Of a stretch of DNA of 64,000 bases, positions 48,099 to 60,592 are shown piece by piece. Each line of letters begins with the position of its first letter. Positions within the stretch are counted from its first letter, which is position 1. The notes below the pieces were generated by a model. It saw nothing but the letters and a program-made list of their open reading frames with translations, was not told where the DNA came from and made no database searches. The stretch covers positions 124,001 to 188,000 of the forward strand of contig JADIIX010000010.1 of the NCBI GenBank assembly GCA_027604505.1, read 5' to 3'. The stretch comes from Gonapodya sp. JEL0774. Lineage: Eukaryota; Monoblepharomycota; Monoblepharidomycetes; Monoblepharidales; Gonapodyaceae. A program made the position numbers and the translations under genes.

Positions 48099-51000
48099 TT
48101 AGTTCAAGGACTGAACTTGGGCCGGCGGGGGTGGATTCCAGTCTGCACTTCCCTGAACCTTTAGCAGATTATCTATTCCGTGAATGTATTCTACAATGAA
48201 GCCGACATATCTCGTTCTGGATAAGACATTCGTTGATGTGCACACATATTTACAAAATTACAGTTTGAATGTGAGGTATCCCAGGTGTGAGTTTCCGTTC
48301 CAGAGCTCGAAGAGAAGCAACCAGTGGGCCCCCATCTGGAAAGAACCCAATAAAGTACCGGAAAAGTGTCACCTGAGAAAGAACAGAAGTTAGCGATTAC
48401 TCAATCACCGATCAACTTTACTTACCCATTCTCCAAGCATTTCGTTTCTTACATCAACAGTATCGTCCAGTGCCGGGTCCTCCGTGAACGCCCGTATAGC
48501 AAACAAAGATCTGCAAAGCTCAAGTGTGAGATTCGTGTGCAATGTCACACAAAAAATCCCCCGTCCTTACTTGAAGAGCAGGTTGCCCAAGATCAAGCAC
48601 GACTCTCCGGCTTGCTCTCGTGTGCCCAAAAACACGAGTTCATCGACGAGGTACTGGCATCGAACGAGCAAATGTCTCACCCGACTAGCCTCGGATGACT
48701 CCTATATGTTCCGACACCAAGCAGTTTCGTTGATTTGTTGCTCAATAGTCCAACAATCACCCACCGTTGAAACAAGCGCATGAGCGAAACTATCGACGTT
48801 CGCATGCGCATCACATACGAGTCGAAAAACATTTTCTTGTAAAATTGAGAATGTCGGTTGTGACATGGATGCAACGTGGAATTCACCAAAACGGCCAAAG
48901 GTGAGGCGAACAGTGATCCAGAATCGCTCGGTAGGTCTACGCTTGTTGATAATAGAAAAATGCTCAAAAACATATTTCTCCTAATGTTTCGAATGACGCA
49001 CTTGGTTAGCTATTCACAAAGAGAGAAAGCGCGATGTTTTGGTACAAACTCGCTGCAAGACATCTGCATATCTTGCGATAGCCTCATGATCTGGTCGGAT
49101 ACGAAGTCTATTGAAGAGGTGGCTCGGAACAGTTGCACCGCAAGCGCGGGATGCCCTCAGAACTGCACTAGAAGACCAGGATGCGTGAGGGACGTCTAGG
49201 TTTTCAATGCTGAAGAACGCTGTCTCATCAATGACCTGTCAAAGATTAGATAGTTATCTCACCTCAATCATGCCAAAAGAGTTCTAATGGCACTCACTTC
49301 GTACTCCAAATCGTCCTCCAGTATATTTTCGAGTTTCAGGATTTCGCCTTCCTTGTCAGTGAGATCCACCCCTGTTCTTGTGAGACGCCCTCTGAAAATT
49401 ATTTCTCTCTTTGTCAACTTCATTTGAGGTCGCTTTATGTGCGCAATTACTGTGACCGTTTTTTGATGGTCACGAACAGATCGACAGTTTACGAATACTG
49501 CGATCTTCTTCTCTTCGCTGATATTCGCTTGCTGAAAAGTCTGAGCCGGGGGACCATCTACAGAAGGTAAATAACGAATGTATACTCGGGTTAGGCCATT
49601 TGGTGGAATAAATAAGGAAGAGAAGAGTTTGATGCTTGTTCGAGAGAGCGAGAAGACCAGCTCACTGGGATCGTCCGAGGGTAGGTCCGAGGTGAGGGTG
49701 AACTCGAGAGTCGAGGTATCCAAATTTCGAATAACAATTGAGCGCGTTGCATACTCAGCTGACATAGGAAAGAAATTACAACACTGGAACGGTGAGAGAT
49801 TAGGTAAGTTGTTCTTACTCACTCTCGTAGAACAAATCTCTCATCACAATTTCCGAGCATTCTTCCGCAAATCCATTAACAGAGACGTCAAACACATCGC
49901 TTTCAGGAAGTCTTGCAAGCGTATCATGCTGAGTATTCGTGACGGATCGGGGTACTCTGTCCACTGAGCTTGCGACTACTTCCATCGCGACCCGCACGAT
50001 TACCAGATTACGTGGGTTTCGGATATTTTCAATCACAAGATAAGTCGCGTAGGCTCCCCGAATGTGTGCATTGAAAGTGAATACAATGGAGTGACTCTGC
50101 GAAGGATTGGTTTGGGAGGACATCTCAAGGCTGCCTTCGCTTCGGCTGCAAGCAAACCAGCGACTGTCATCATCACGTACGGTCCATAACCTGTACACAA
50201 CCCGCTGTGGTGCAACGCAATCCAGGACAATCTTTCTAGTGGTCGTAGTTCCCTCGTCTTGTTGACCGGCATTCAATTCGTAAAAGCCTACAAGAAAAGG
50301 AAATTAATGTCTCCAATGACCTGTCGCAAAATATATTGCCAGCGCCATGTACAGACCGTCTATCTCTGCGTGGTACTGAACCGATTCAATTCGCTTCATC
50401 CCACTCCGAACAACAAACTCCGATTCATCAGCAAGTTCCGTTCCCGCAACAACACGGCCCTTCATGGACGGTATTGAAACGGCTGAGATATCGTCAAGAA
50501 AATCCACAGGCTGGATGAGAGAGTCAACTTCAGATGCATTGTCCACCTCATTCCCTGAACCAGTATCTGCGATCACTGCCGTTGGGCCTGCAACGTTCAC
50601 GGCTATAGTAATCTCTTGTGCTTTCCCCATCGGCTTCACCTCTATAAGGCTGACGAGAATCGGCTGCGAGAGTCCCGAAACATTTGCGCCAAGCCACTCC
50701 AACACAAGCTCCAAACGCCCGCCGGGGGGTACCGATCCCCTCATATCTTCTCCCAAGGGTCTAATGCGAAGACAAATCTGATCCCTCAATTCGGGTGGAT
50801 TCTGAATCAAAACTTGTAACGTAATGCTTGTCATGGGGTTGAAATTAGTTATAGTAACACGAGCGGTCTGATCTGTTTCTGTTATACTACCGGTCGCACG
50901 CCGTTTCCGACTTTTGCGCTGTTCTGGTTTTCGCACCCGGTCATCACTTGCTAGATTGTTGAAATCGAACTCGTCGCCACTACCGTCAGAAACATCGTGA

Positions 51001-54000
51001 GTCGCAAGAAACACCACACTTGTGTGTGAAACACCAAACTTTGGCCCAGCGAAAATGCTTCCTCGTATCGTGACATCCTGGCTCAGATCACCGTCAGAGT
51101 GGTGAACTCTCAAAACAGCCTTGCCGAAAGTGAGAGACGGTGGGAAATCAAAGATCCCTTCTTTGTTCGTACCATCCACTTCCGGTGCAATTGGGATGGC
51201 ACGGACTCGGATGTCTGCGCTTCCTCTTGCTGGAATCGACACTGGTCCAGTGAGTGGCGCATTTGTTGCTCTCCAAAGTAGGTCGATTTTGAGAATTCTC
51301 TCCACGGCTGGTGAGTACAGAACTTCCACCGAAAATCTCGTCTCGTGATCCGCCAGGTTACGTACGGAAAACCAAGAGTCACAGGGTGGACTTTCAGGCG
51401 GTGCGACTGGATAAGTTAACCGTGGAAGAACAATTTCTCCATCGACAAGGCGATCAAGCTGAATCTGCAACGAAGCAACAGAATACAACAGGCGAAGAGT
51501 TGTCGTGCTACGAGAATTTCGTTCGTTTCTCAGCTTAATCTCCATTTCTTGTGGCCCCGACAAGTCAGAGCCCAGATTCCCAAGCACTAAACATGCATGC
51601 ACATTTGCAGAGCTTGATGACACAATTGTTCCACGCTCAACACCATCGAGGAATCTAACAGCATCACTCTTCAGTAACTCATAAACGAGAGGTAGATCGG
51701 ACTTGTTCCGAATGGTGAATGTAAATGGTACCTCGGACAAGCGACTCGCGTGCAAAAGCCCCAAATCAATGATTGAAGGCTCGATTTTCGAAAGTGAGAC
51801 GCCCCAGAGAGCTTGAAGGCCAACAACCTGAACGATCATCCCACTCTCTTTATCAAATAGAGCGAAAATCCCGCTCACGGAAACCGACTTCCCTCCAAGT
51901 AGCATTTGAATTTGTTCTGCTGTGAGATTTTCTGGATGCGGAGGTGTGAGCCGAACTACCAGCCTTCCGCGACTCTCCAACGTCATGGATGCCCCGCACG
52001 GCCGAAGAAGCGGTAAAGATTCGGATTGATTTAGAAATGCCTCGTGGTTGTTCTCTCCGTGAGATGGTTGCATCGGCTGCTGCGCTTCGCAAGTAATTTT
52101 TAGGTCTGAGAAAGGGGCAAGATTGAGCACTTGGTCAACAGCACTCTGAAACTCCACTGTCTTTCCCGGTCGCTTCGACGGAGGAGCATCATCGTCGATT
52201 TCCAAGAAGAATGATTCATCTGCGGACGGTGAAGACCTTATGTAAACAAAATTGAAATCCACCATCGAAATGAGTTGAGGAGACAATCGGTCTGAAGTGT
52301 CGGTGGCACTCGAAGGAACTCCAAAAGGAGTCGCTGTCATTAATCCAGGATCCACAAACAATCTGATTTCGACAAGAAGGACTTGCAAAGAATTGTGGAC
52401 ATTACGAATGATAATGCTAGGACGGTGAAATCCAAACGTCAGAGGCTTGAATGTAACCTCAACACTGGAGCTCGAGGACAGAGGTTCTTTATCATTTGTA
52501 GGTTGAAGTTCTCCAAAAGTCGAACTTAAAGTCAACTCCTCAGTTTCGCTCTCTGCACACCAAGAAGCCGGCAACTTCGAGATATTCGCAATCTTGAATA
52601 AACCTTTGAAGGCATTTCCTGGATTCTTAGAACGTCCAAAATCAATGATTGTAGAATCAAGAGCAATTCGTGACTCCCCAACGATCGCACTGAATCTCAG
52701 GGTCTGGTTTCCGACAACAAATGCTTCCCCAATATCATTGATCTGTAGTCAAGTAAAACTGCTGGTAAGACCATGAGAACAGCGCCAAACACCTTCAATT
52801 CATTTATATCGTACCTGCGTGTCAGCAAGGACTACAGAGAACCGCAAACCACCGACGACACTCCTCTCTCCAGCGATCTCACGATCTGTCATTTGCTTTG
52901 GTTGAAATGCCACATAAACTTCAGCATCTTTCGCCGCGCGAATTTTGAACTATGGGCACAAGAGGCATCAATAATTTAACCGAATATTATGCTGAATTTG
53001 AATTCCGTGGATTACCTCTTGAGCTTGAAATTCCAGATTGGCATCCTCAAAAACCAACAGCTGTGTCAAATTTGAAACAACGGACACTGCAACATCGTCG
53101 TTGGAAATATTAGATATTCGCAATCTCATCGACTTGCTGAATCGCTTCGTCGGGTCCGCGTAACAAACGCCGAAATCAAGTTCGTTTGATGGAAAGTCGG
53201 GGAAGGCCAAGTATGAACCCAGAACCGCATGATAGTGAAAGCTTACTGTGGAGATAGACGACGAAGGCCAACTGTAAATGCTCAGGGCAAATGTTTTCGG
53301 GCCAACCACGTTTGGAACGAGAACGAAGTCCACACGCTTGGATTCGCCGGGTTCGATATTACCAGATGTTTCAGCAAAGGTGCATTCCGTCGGAATATCA
53401 TGAAGAAGGAGTTCCCAGTCAAGATGGACTTTGCGATCATTTCGAAGGGTGAAATAGGCATCCTTTCTCTGATGCACCTCCAGTCGCTTCAAATCAACCG
53501 TTGGTGCAACCAGCGTGATGCTGCCCAGATTGCTCGCAGCCGCCAAATCTTCGGCCAGGGGGGCAGTAACAACTTGTTGCGATTGATGCAAAGGCCGTGT
53601 TGAGTACTCTCCCCAACGTGGGAATCTGACAGTGGCACGAAATCCCACTCGCTTTTCTTCGTCGGCGTTTCTGCGCTCCCGAACATACACTGTGCCTTGG
53701 CAGGAGTCGGTCAAGGAGAGAAAGGTTCGACGAATCAATCTTCCAGTCTTAGCTTGGGGATTTGCAACAGCCTGGAAGAACACATGCACAGTCCATGCTC
53801 CACGGGGTTCAACCTCCTTGAGTATACCATAAGGGGTCCTCTTGAGTTGCACTGTAGGCTGCAAGCACGGAGGTCATGAATGAATGCCTTGCAATAACAA
53901 AAACCTTGTGAAATACCGAAGTCACCTGCTTTGTGACAACATCATCTTCCCGCTTCTCAATTCCTTCTTCTGAAAACTTCTCATCTACTCGGCCAGACCG

Positions 54001-57000
54001 AATAAGTTCAATTTTCGCTGATATAAGCTGAACCTGTTGACGAGTTCAAAAATTGTCCCGTTTGCGTTGAGGAAGACGGGATTCCTCAAAAATACTCACT
54101 TTGTCAGATTGCCCTTTGCGTTCAGCAATTTTGTGCTTTTGCTGCAACGTCTCCAGTTCCTCCAATTGCGTCGGAGTCAAGTTGTGAACACCCTTCGTTG
54201 ACGAGAATCCCTGAGTTGTGGTCTCGGTCACTTCTTCAAATCGTAACTCGACAGTGTAACTCTCGAAAGACAACTCTCGAGGGTCCGAATAAATTTCGAA
54301 CACGCGAGCCTTCCAACGATAGTGGAAGTGAGCGATGATCAAGCCAGTGGACCTTGGCAAAGAGTCTCACCTTGTGTGACGTGTTAGTGACAGTCAGTGT
54401 CTGAGACTGACTTGCTTCATTGAGGTTGCACAAGCCAAAATCAAGATGTTCTGTCTCTAAAGCGAAATTTGGTGGTTTTTTTACAAACGCTTTCACAAGA
54501 AACGCATGCGAGTCCTGATGGGAAAAAACTTCCAAACTACGAACAATGATTCTTATCCATTGCGAATGCTCCACCTACCTCAGAGTCTAACACATTCTCC
54601 ACAATGAGCCTCTCTTGAAAAGACCCGGCCAGCGATGGTGAAAACTCAAATGTTATCTCTCTTCGTCCAAAACTCCTGATAATTCCATATCGTCCGTCAG
54701 GAGCAACAACAAGATCGGCGCTACTTATTGAGCCAGATCTACGAATGGCAAAAATCGCTGGTACTTCACATCGATTGAAAAGCACTAATGCAATGTCGGA
54801 GAATAAATGGAGAGATCACCATCAAGCATGTGACATGTGACACTAACCAATTGTTTTTTGGCGTTTCTGGCCCCTCTCAATTGCTCCAAAGTTGAAGTGA
54901 AGTTGGCCAAGATCAATTGACGATCTTGTCACATTGGAACGCACAAGGAGCTCTCGAACTGGGGGTGGATGGTCACCGTGAATGAATTGCTCGAAGCCAT
55001 CCGCTGTTATGCCCTTTCGAAAGCGGACCATTCGCACCAAGAGCTTGAAATCCTTCCTCTGCTTAGCCTTGCTATGATCAGCTGATGGTCGCCCAGTCGC
55101 GTTTAGCATCAAAACAATTCTGCGAGTCTGTCGAGCACCAAGTGTGACATGCGTCAAGGGCACCAGTATCTTTTGCTCCAGCGCTTGACCAAGATCTCTT
55201 CGCAATGAAATCAGAAGTCGAGCGTACTGTTCTTCGGAAGAGCCGTTTGGGAAGACAGGCAGGGATCCACCTACCACACTCTCATATTGTGCTAGTACCA
55301 CATCGATCGGCTTTGAAGGGTAGGTGCCCACCATCGTGACAGTCGGGTCGGCAAGGTTGGAAATTGCCTTTCTTGACCCATCCATCAAAGTTGAGTCCAA
55401 TCTGGCATTGGTTCGCTGCAACCCAGGCTCAACTTTCGTATATGAGTCCAATGACCTTCTAAACTCACATGTGAAGAATCCCATTGAATGCCCTGGGTCG
55501 AGGCCCCACTAATACCTCTATCATTGCCGTCAAAACCATGCTTGTTCCTAAGCTCCACAATTTCAGGAGCTACTGTCGTTTGTTTCGGACGTCGCACTCG
55601 CGCGAGATCGAGCCAGGCTATAGAGCTAGTTGCCTTCTTCCTCTTCATGAGCGCTCCTCGGGACACCGTCGGTAATGCCGCAAGTTTTGCGATATTCCGA
55701 CTCCTATTGTCTGCCACACTTTCGAGGAATGATTCTGCTCGTTCTCGTCGGGAGGAGGCACCTTCATCAGCCACCGAATTGATTGAAAGTGGCGATAAAT
55801 CCACTGCTGACTCGCTTGCCTCCCTTGGATCAAGAGCGGTCACAGCGGCTCCATTTATGAGTTGCGTTTGCTCCTACCAAAGATACACAAGAGGGATCAG
55901 CGATCAGTTGCAATGCTAGATCGTCCACAGTGAGGTAGTACCTGCATTGCTGCCTGATCTCTGATCGAGACCACCGCTCGTGGATTGCTTGGAACTTCCC
56001 AGAGTGTCAGTTCCGGCCCGCTGGAAGACAGCGCAAGTGCAAGATCTCCATCTGAAACATTTTCAATTGGGAGTTGTATGATGCTCGGACAGTTCGCCAC
56101 CACCTTCAAACCAATTAAAATTTGGATAAAACCTTCTGTGGTCAGTCCATAGCCATCACCACAAGGTCTCACCAAGCCGAAATCCAAAAAATTTGCCCCC
56201 ATCGGAGTTACTAAGCGGTAGAACAAACTGTGAAAAGTTATCCGATGCCGATCTACGTTTTGGGCTTTCACTTCCAGTGTATGTCGGTCTGAAGGATTTC
56301 GAAGATTCACCACTGTCACCTGTCATGACAGAAAGAAGAGTTGGTTGATGTGCCCTCTTCCGAAAATCGACGAACACACCTGCTTTCTGTATTCTGGGTT
56401 AGGTTTTCGTGGGAATATTTCGAGTCGTATGGCTTCCGTCTGTTGTGGTGGAACTTCCACCGGACCAACTGGTCCACTGAGGACCTTCGAGACGAATTGA
56501 AGCTCAACATAAGCCTAAACGGACACTGAAGGGTTGAATCAAATGGTGACGTAAATGTGACGCATTCAACAAACCGTTACATCAGAACGGTTCCGCACAA
56601 ATATAGGGAGTCCCTTCAACATGTTAAGGTCAGATTCTCCGAAATGAAGTTCTCTAGGAGAAACTTCAATGAGCGATGTGCATGCTCGAGCTTTGCAGTG
56701 AATCAATTTCCTCTCTTTCAACGAGGGATCCCGCATAGACGTTGTGGACAATACCATAGTGAACGCCCGCCGAGTTAATCGATTGCCAGTTGGTTCGGGC
56801 TCCGCACGGTACCAAATCTCCACTACACGATCGGAGATCGGGGCTAAATGGAGATCTTCAATGCGTGCCCTGGATTCATCAAGTTGAGATATATTCCTAT
56901 CCAGGCAATCCCCAGGCCCTGATCCAGGAAGTCGATTTTCATCACGGTCTTCATGTAAAGAACGCTCGATGTCTCTTTCGGACGTTGAAATGTTTTTGTT

Positions 57001-58805
57001 TGCTCTCATCACTGCTGCGTCAAAATCGACAGTGTTCCAGTTTCCGATGTGCTCAATTGACCGATGGTCAATCTTACTCGAGCCCAATCCCTCGAATTGG
57101 AGCGTCACCATTACTTGTCCCGTTTGGCCTACTTGTTCGGCCTCGAAGTGCACGTCCAGTGGAGCTTCCGTAGGGTTTCGAACTGCAAGAGTTTGCCTTG
57201 CCCACATTCCCGCGACACAATCACCAAAGTCAAGTGCCTGTGCAGACAGAGCAATTATATCCGCTTGACTTCGATCTTTGACCCAAGCGCGCACAGGCAG
57301 TTGATCAATATTACGGCTATCGCGAACATTCTCCACCTCCAAGAGCAATTTATGTTCGCCAACCAATCTTGGCTTAAAAGTAACGCGCACTCGCCTATGA
57401 GAATAAGCAGGGATGGGCTTTTGTGCCTCGCCAGGACGTATCTCGTCCAGCATACTGTCATAATCGGTGAATTTGAACCACGCAATCCGGTCATGCCGAT
57501 TATCGAGATCAATCAGATTGATGGACCAGAAAAGCGTGATTTCAGACTTTGCGCAATACCAAAATATTTATTGAGTCCAAGATTCGGGAGGTGGAATGGA
57601 GTAGTGTCACTAAACAATTCACAAAATGTGATGACTTGAACCAAACCTTGTTAGTAACAGTGAAGTCCCTAAAGTATGAGACAGAGCCAGCAACACAATC
57701 TTGAAACTGTAGGCCCTTTCCGGCGACATCCACAGTGAGTAGTGATCTACAGCATTTCGCACGAAACTTGACCGACATCTGGTAATCTGGTGCCCTTTTG
57801 GGTTCCATTTGCACTGAGAACGAGTCACTTTGCTGCGAACCAACATCGTTGATGAGCGGGTCATCGGTAGCGTCCACGGCGGCGAAGAAGCGTTTTGGGG
57901 TCATGCCAACTGGGTCCCATGATGATTCCTGGCCATAAATGAGTGCGAGGTACGCAAACTGATTTGTTGCACAAAGTTGACGGTCAAAATATTTGGTACT
58001 CACTGAAAATGAATCACCATTGCGATCTTTTGACGACAAACGATATGCGAAGAAGAACAACAACCCGTTCACATCAACGAAGTCCGTGGGTCCACTACCA
58101 GATTCAGCGTCAGTATCCCGTATTTTCTCAGGATCGTTATCTCTTTTCGCAGATCCCGTGTTTTGTTGGTGGATATCAGGGAGGAACAACAGAAATACTG
58201 GGCGGGTTTCACCCGGTTTCAGCACCACCTCCGAAACGTTATCGACAAGGTTGTACAAAGGGTTGAAGCTGCTATCTTGAGGTATGATCTCGACAAAAGT
58301 TGGAAGTGGTGGATTGGTTCCTCCTGTCAGATGTGCAGGCATTGACGAAGGAGATGTGGCTCGACGTACTCCGAAGGGTGACCTCGCGAAAGCTCTCGCA
58401 AACGCCTGCGAGATATCTGTTGAGACTCGATCACTTTCCACGGTGGTAAGCGATAACCGTTGCTGTGGTGTCTCTGTGGGAATTGCCGACTCTACTGTCT
58501 CTACCATCGCCTTCTCATGACCTTTAACTCCCCCTGCAACGTCCTCCGATTCAACATTTTCATTAAAAAGCTGAAATGTGATTTGGCCTCCTAAATTGGT
58601 CTTCAGCTGGACCAGAATCGAATCGTGGGGGCTGTTGTTCCTGACCAGGAAGCGACGAAGGTAATGTGCACCGTTGACATACTTTCAGAGCAAAACGAGA
58701 TTAGGGCATGCGCGGATTTCCTCAATTGACTTCGAATCAGGAGCTTACCACATTATCGAGCACTAGTCGGTGAGGCAAGCTCGCTTCAAGGATAGGAAGA
58801 GCCAT
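48099..58805 (-). CDS. Giant ASH/MSP-domain protein (HYDIN/CFAP-like, cilium or centrosome)
   Basis: Very large protein (roughly three thousand residues) built from repeated immunoglobulin-like ASH/MSP domains, as in HYDIN, CFAP65, CFAP47 and SPD-2. The start at 58805 is MALPILEASLPHRLVLDNV, spliced to YVNGAHYLRRFLVRNNSPHD. Repeated signatures of each domain include LDFGDCVAGMWARQTLAVRN, FKPRLVGEHKLLLEVENVRD, LDFGVCYADPTKRFSKSMRL, FGLCNLNEASQSQTLTVTNT and IIDLGLLHASRLSEVPFTFT. They recur from about 58000 to 49300, with over 20 introns. The last 1.1 kb (48099-49250) has short coding-like exons (RFWITVRLTFGRFGEFHVAS, VRHLLVRCQYLVDELVFLG, VTLFRYFIGFFPDGG) that are helical and unlike ASH. They may be the C-terminal part or a separate small gene. 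Which human orthologue it matches cannot be settled by eye. Confidence 0.72.
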
Positions 58806-59028
58806 CCTAGGAACTTCTCCTGCTGGTTCCTCTTCATGAACGATTTAGTGCTCCCTAAGATCTCCAGCTTATGCGTGCAGCAGAAAGCAGCGCTGTCGTG
58901 TTTGCGAAAATGTGAAAGGTTGATCACCCAGTTGTTCCGTGCATCCTTCTATACCATGTCACATTCGAACGGTACGTACACTTGAGGTAAGGCCAACAAA
59001 ACTGCTTATACAAAAGTGCGGAGAAACC

Positions 59029-60507
59029 TCATTCTCCCGATCCGCGATCAAAGCACCCTTCAACAACCTTCTCAACTCCAAGCACCCTTGCTACTTGCAC
59101 TACGTCGCTCCAGAAGCGAAAACTCATCGCAAAGTCTGCTCTTTCCTGGTCACTCCATCCCTCAAATACACCACTTGCAACAGCAGCCTCCACACATGCC
59201 CTCCGTCCTTCCTCGTGGTCACAACCCACAAGGATCTGCCTCATCCGGGATGCGAGTTCCACTCGAGCCTCCGGCCACCGTGCAAGATTGGGCAATGCGG
59301 GAGAAGATGCTGGCCGAGGGCGTGAAGGAGAGGATGAGGACTTGCACAATATGCTGCAAAATCGAGAAAGCAAAGTTACGCGATGCCTATCTAGGGTTTG
59401 ATTTTGAAGGGTAACTACGAGCTCTGAGACAGTGGCGGGTAGTGGCATCTCTGGAAGAGATGGTTTAGGGCGAGGTGGAGTTATAGGACTGGAGGAGCCA
59501 ATAGATGGAGAAGACGAGGTGCGGGAGCGAGTGACGGATAAAGAAGGAGACGTTTGAGATTGAGATTCCATAGAAGCATGAACGGTCGATATTCCGCGAG
59601 GTGCATCCGCTTTGCCTATCACGAGAGGAATTTGTTGTGATAAGCTTAGAGGCGGAACTGCAGATGAGTAAGACGTTATTTGCCGAAGGGGCAGTGGAGG
59701 CACGGACTGGATAAGTGATCGTTATGAGAGTAATCTCGCGCGATAGCTTCATCAACAAACAAAGAATGTACCTTCTCACTTTCTCGTGGTGGGATAGGGG
59801 GAAATGATCCGACCTGGGAAGATCCGGTACTTGCCAATCCCGTGTCCGGAGAGCTATTTGGACCTCCCGCTATCGACGAGCGACTCGGTAGACGAGGGTG
59901 CTCTTGTGGAGTGGATCGAGAGGGTGCCGACAAGTGGGAACTCGGAAACCCGACTTTGGCAGAGTTCTGTGGGCGCCGCAGCAAGGTTGAGGTGCGGCGA
60001 CGAAGGCGTGTCCATTGACGGCGTCTACGACGTATTGAAAAGAGTAACAAACTTGCGGTGGTGATGAAGATGAACCGACACAGCTCACCTCAGAACGGAA
60101 GTTATGTTGGGTGCTGAGGTGAACCGCCCGTCGGGGGAGTTTGCTTTGGCGTTTTTATAAAGCAACAACTATGGTTAGATTGCTGACAGTAGTGCGCTGC
60201 CTCGTCGGACTCGCGGAAATATTGCTTGACCTCCGTTAATTTACAGCCGCCGCAACTCACCGTAAGTCCAACCTTCGTGAGCGTTTTGCTCAACTGTAGA
60301 CCCATCTATACGTTTAATGAGCCACGGGCTGGACCATTCGAACCCCTCCTCACACGGGTCAGAGCGGTCCGGTGCCAAAGTCGGGGTTCCAGAGATGTCG
60401 CACCACGCCGGTGGGTCACGATGCGAGAGCGAGAATGGCGAAAATCCCTTGACAATGTCCCCGCGCTGGTATTCCCAAATCAGTGGGGCGTTGGGATCTT
60501 CATTCAT
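59029..60507 (-). CDS. DysF (dysferlin/peroxin) domain protein
   Basis: The first exon, from the ATG at 60507, has the features of a DysF domain: a WEYQRG start, DPPAWCDISGTPTL, GFEWSSPWLIKR and EGWTYG. The next exon gives the basic DysF end SIRRRRRQWTRLRRR. DysF domains occur in dysferlins, TECPR1 and fungal peroxins and sporulation proteins. A Ser/Pro-rich linker follows. Across an intron near 59770 comes a C-terminal part with LVVTLQNQTLDRHRVTLLSR and a helical end (VASGVFEGWSDQERADFAMS) closing at 59029. Linking the two parts into one gene is inferred from strand, spacing and open splice sites. No membrane segment is evident. Start codon is only 85 bp from the NUP58 start. Confidence 0.62.
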
Positions 60508-60592
60508 AGATTATAGAATTTTGGGAGGCTTCTGCGCACGGTATATCAGAGTAACTCGATAACGAGTCCACCAATAGAACCCTTCACTGAAC
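60508..60592. promoter_or_regulatory. Very short bidirectional promoter, DysF gene / NUP58
   Basis: 85 bp between two divergent ATGs. Both 5' UTRs and promoters must fit here or overlap the opposite gene. No obvious TATA box. Confidence 0.45.

Noticed and set aside
48677-48973. Alternative open frame in the ASH 3' region
   Set aside because: A second frame over the same bases (FWITVRLTFGRFGEFHVAS) looks more protein-like, so the longer frame is probably a shadow. Not settled without RNA data.
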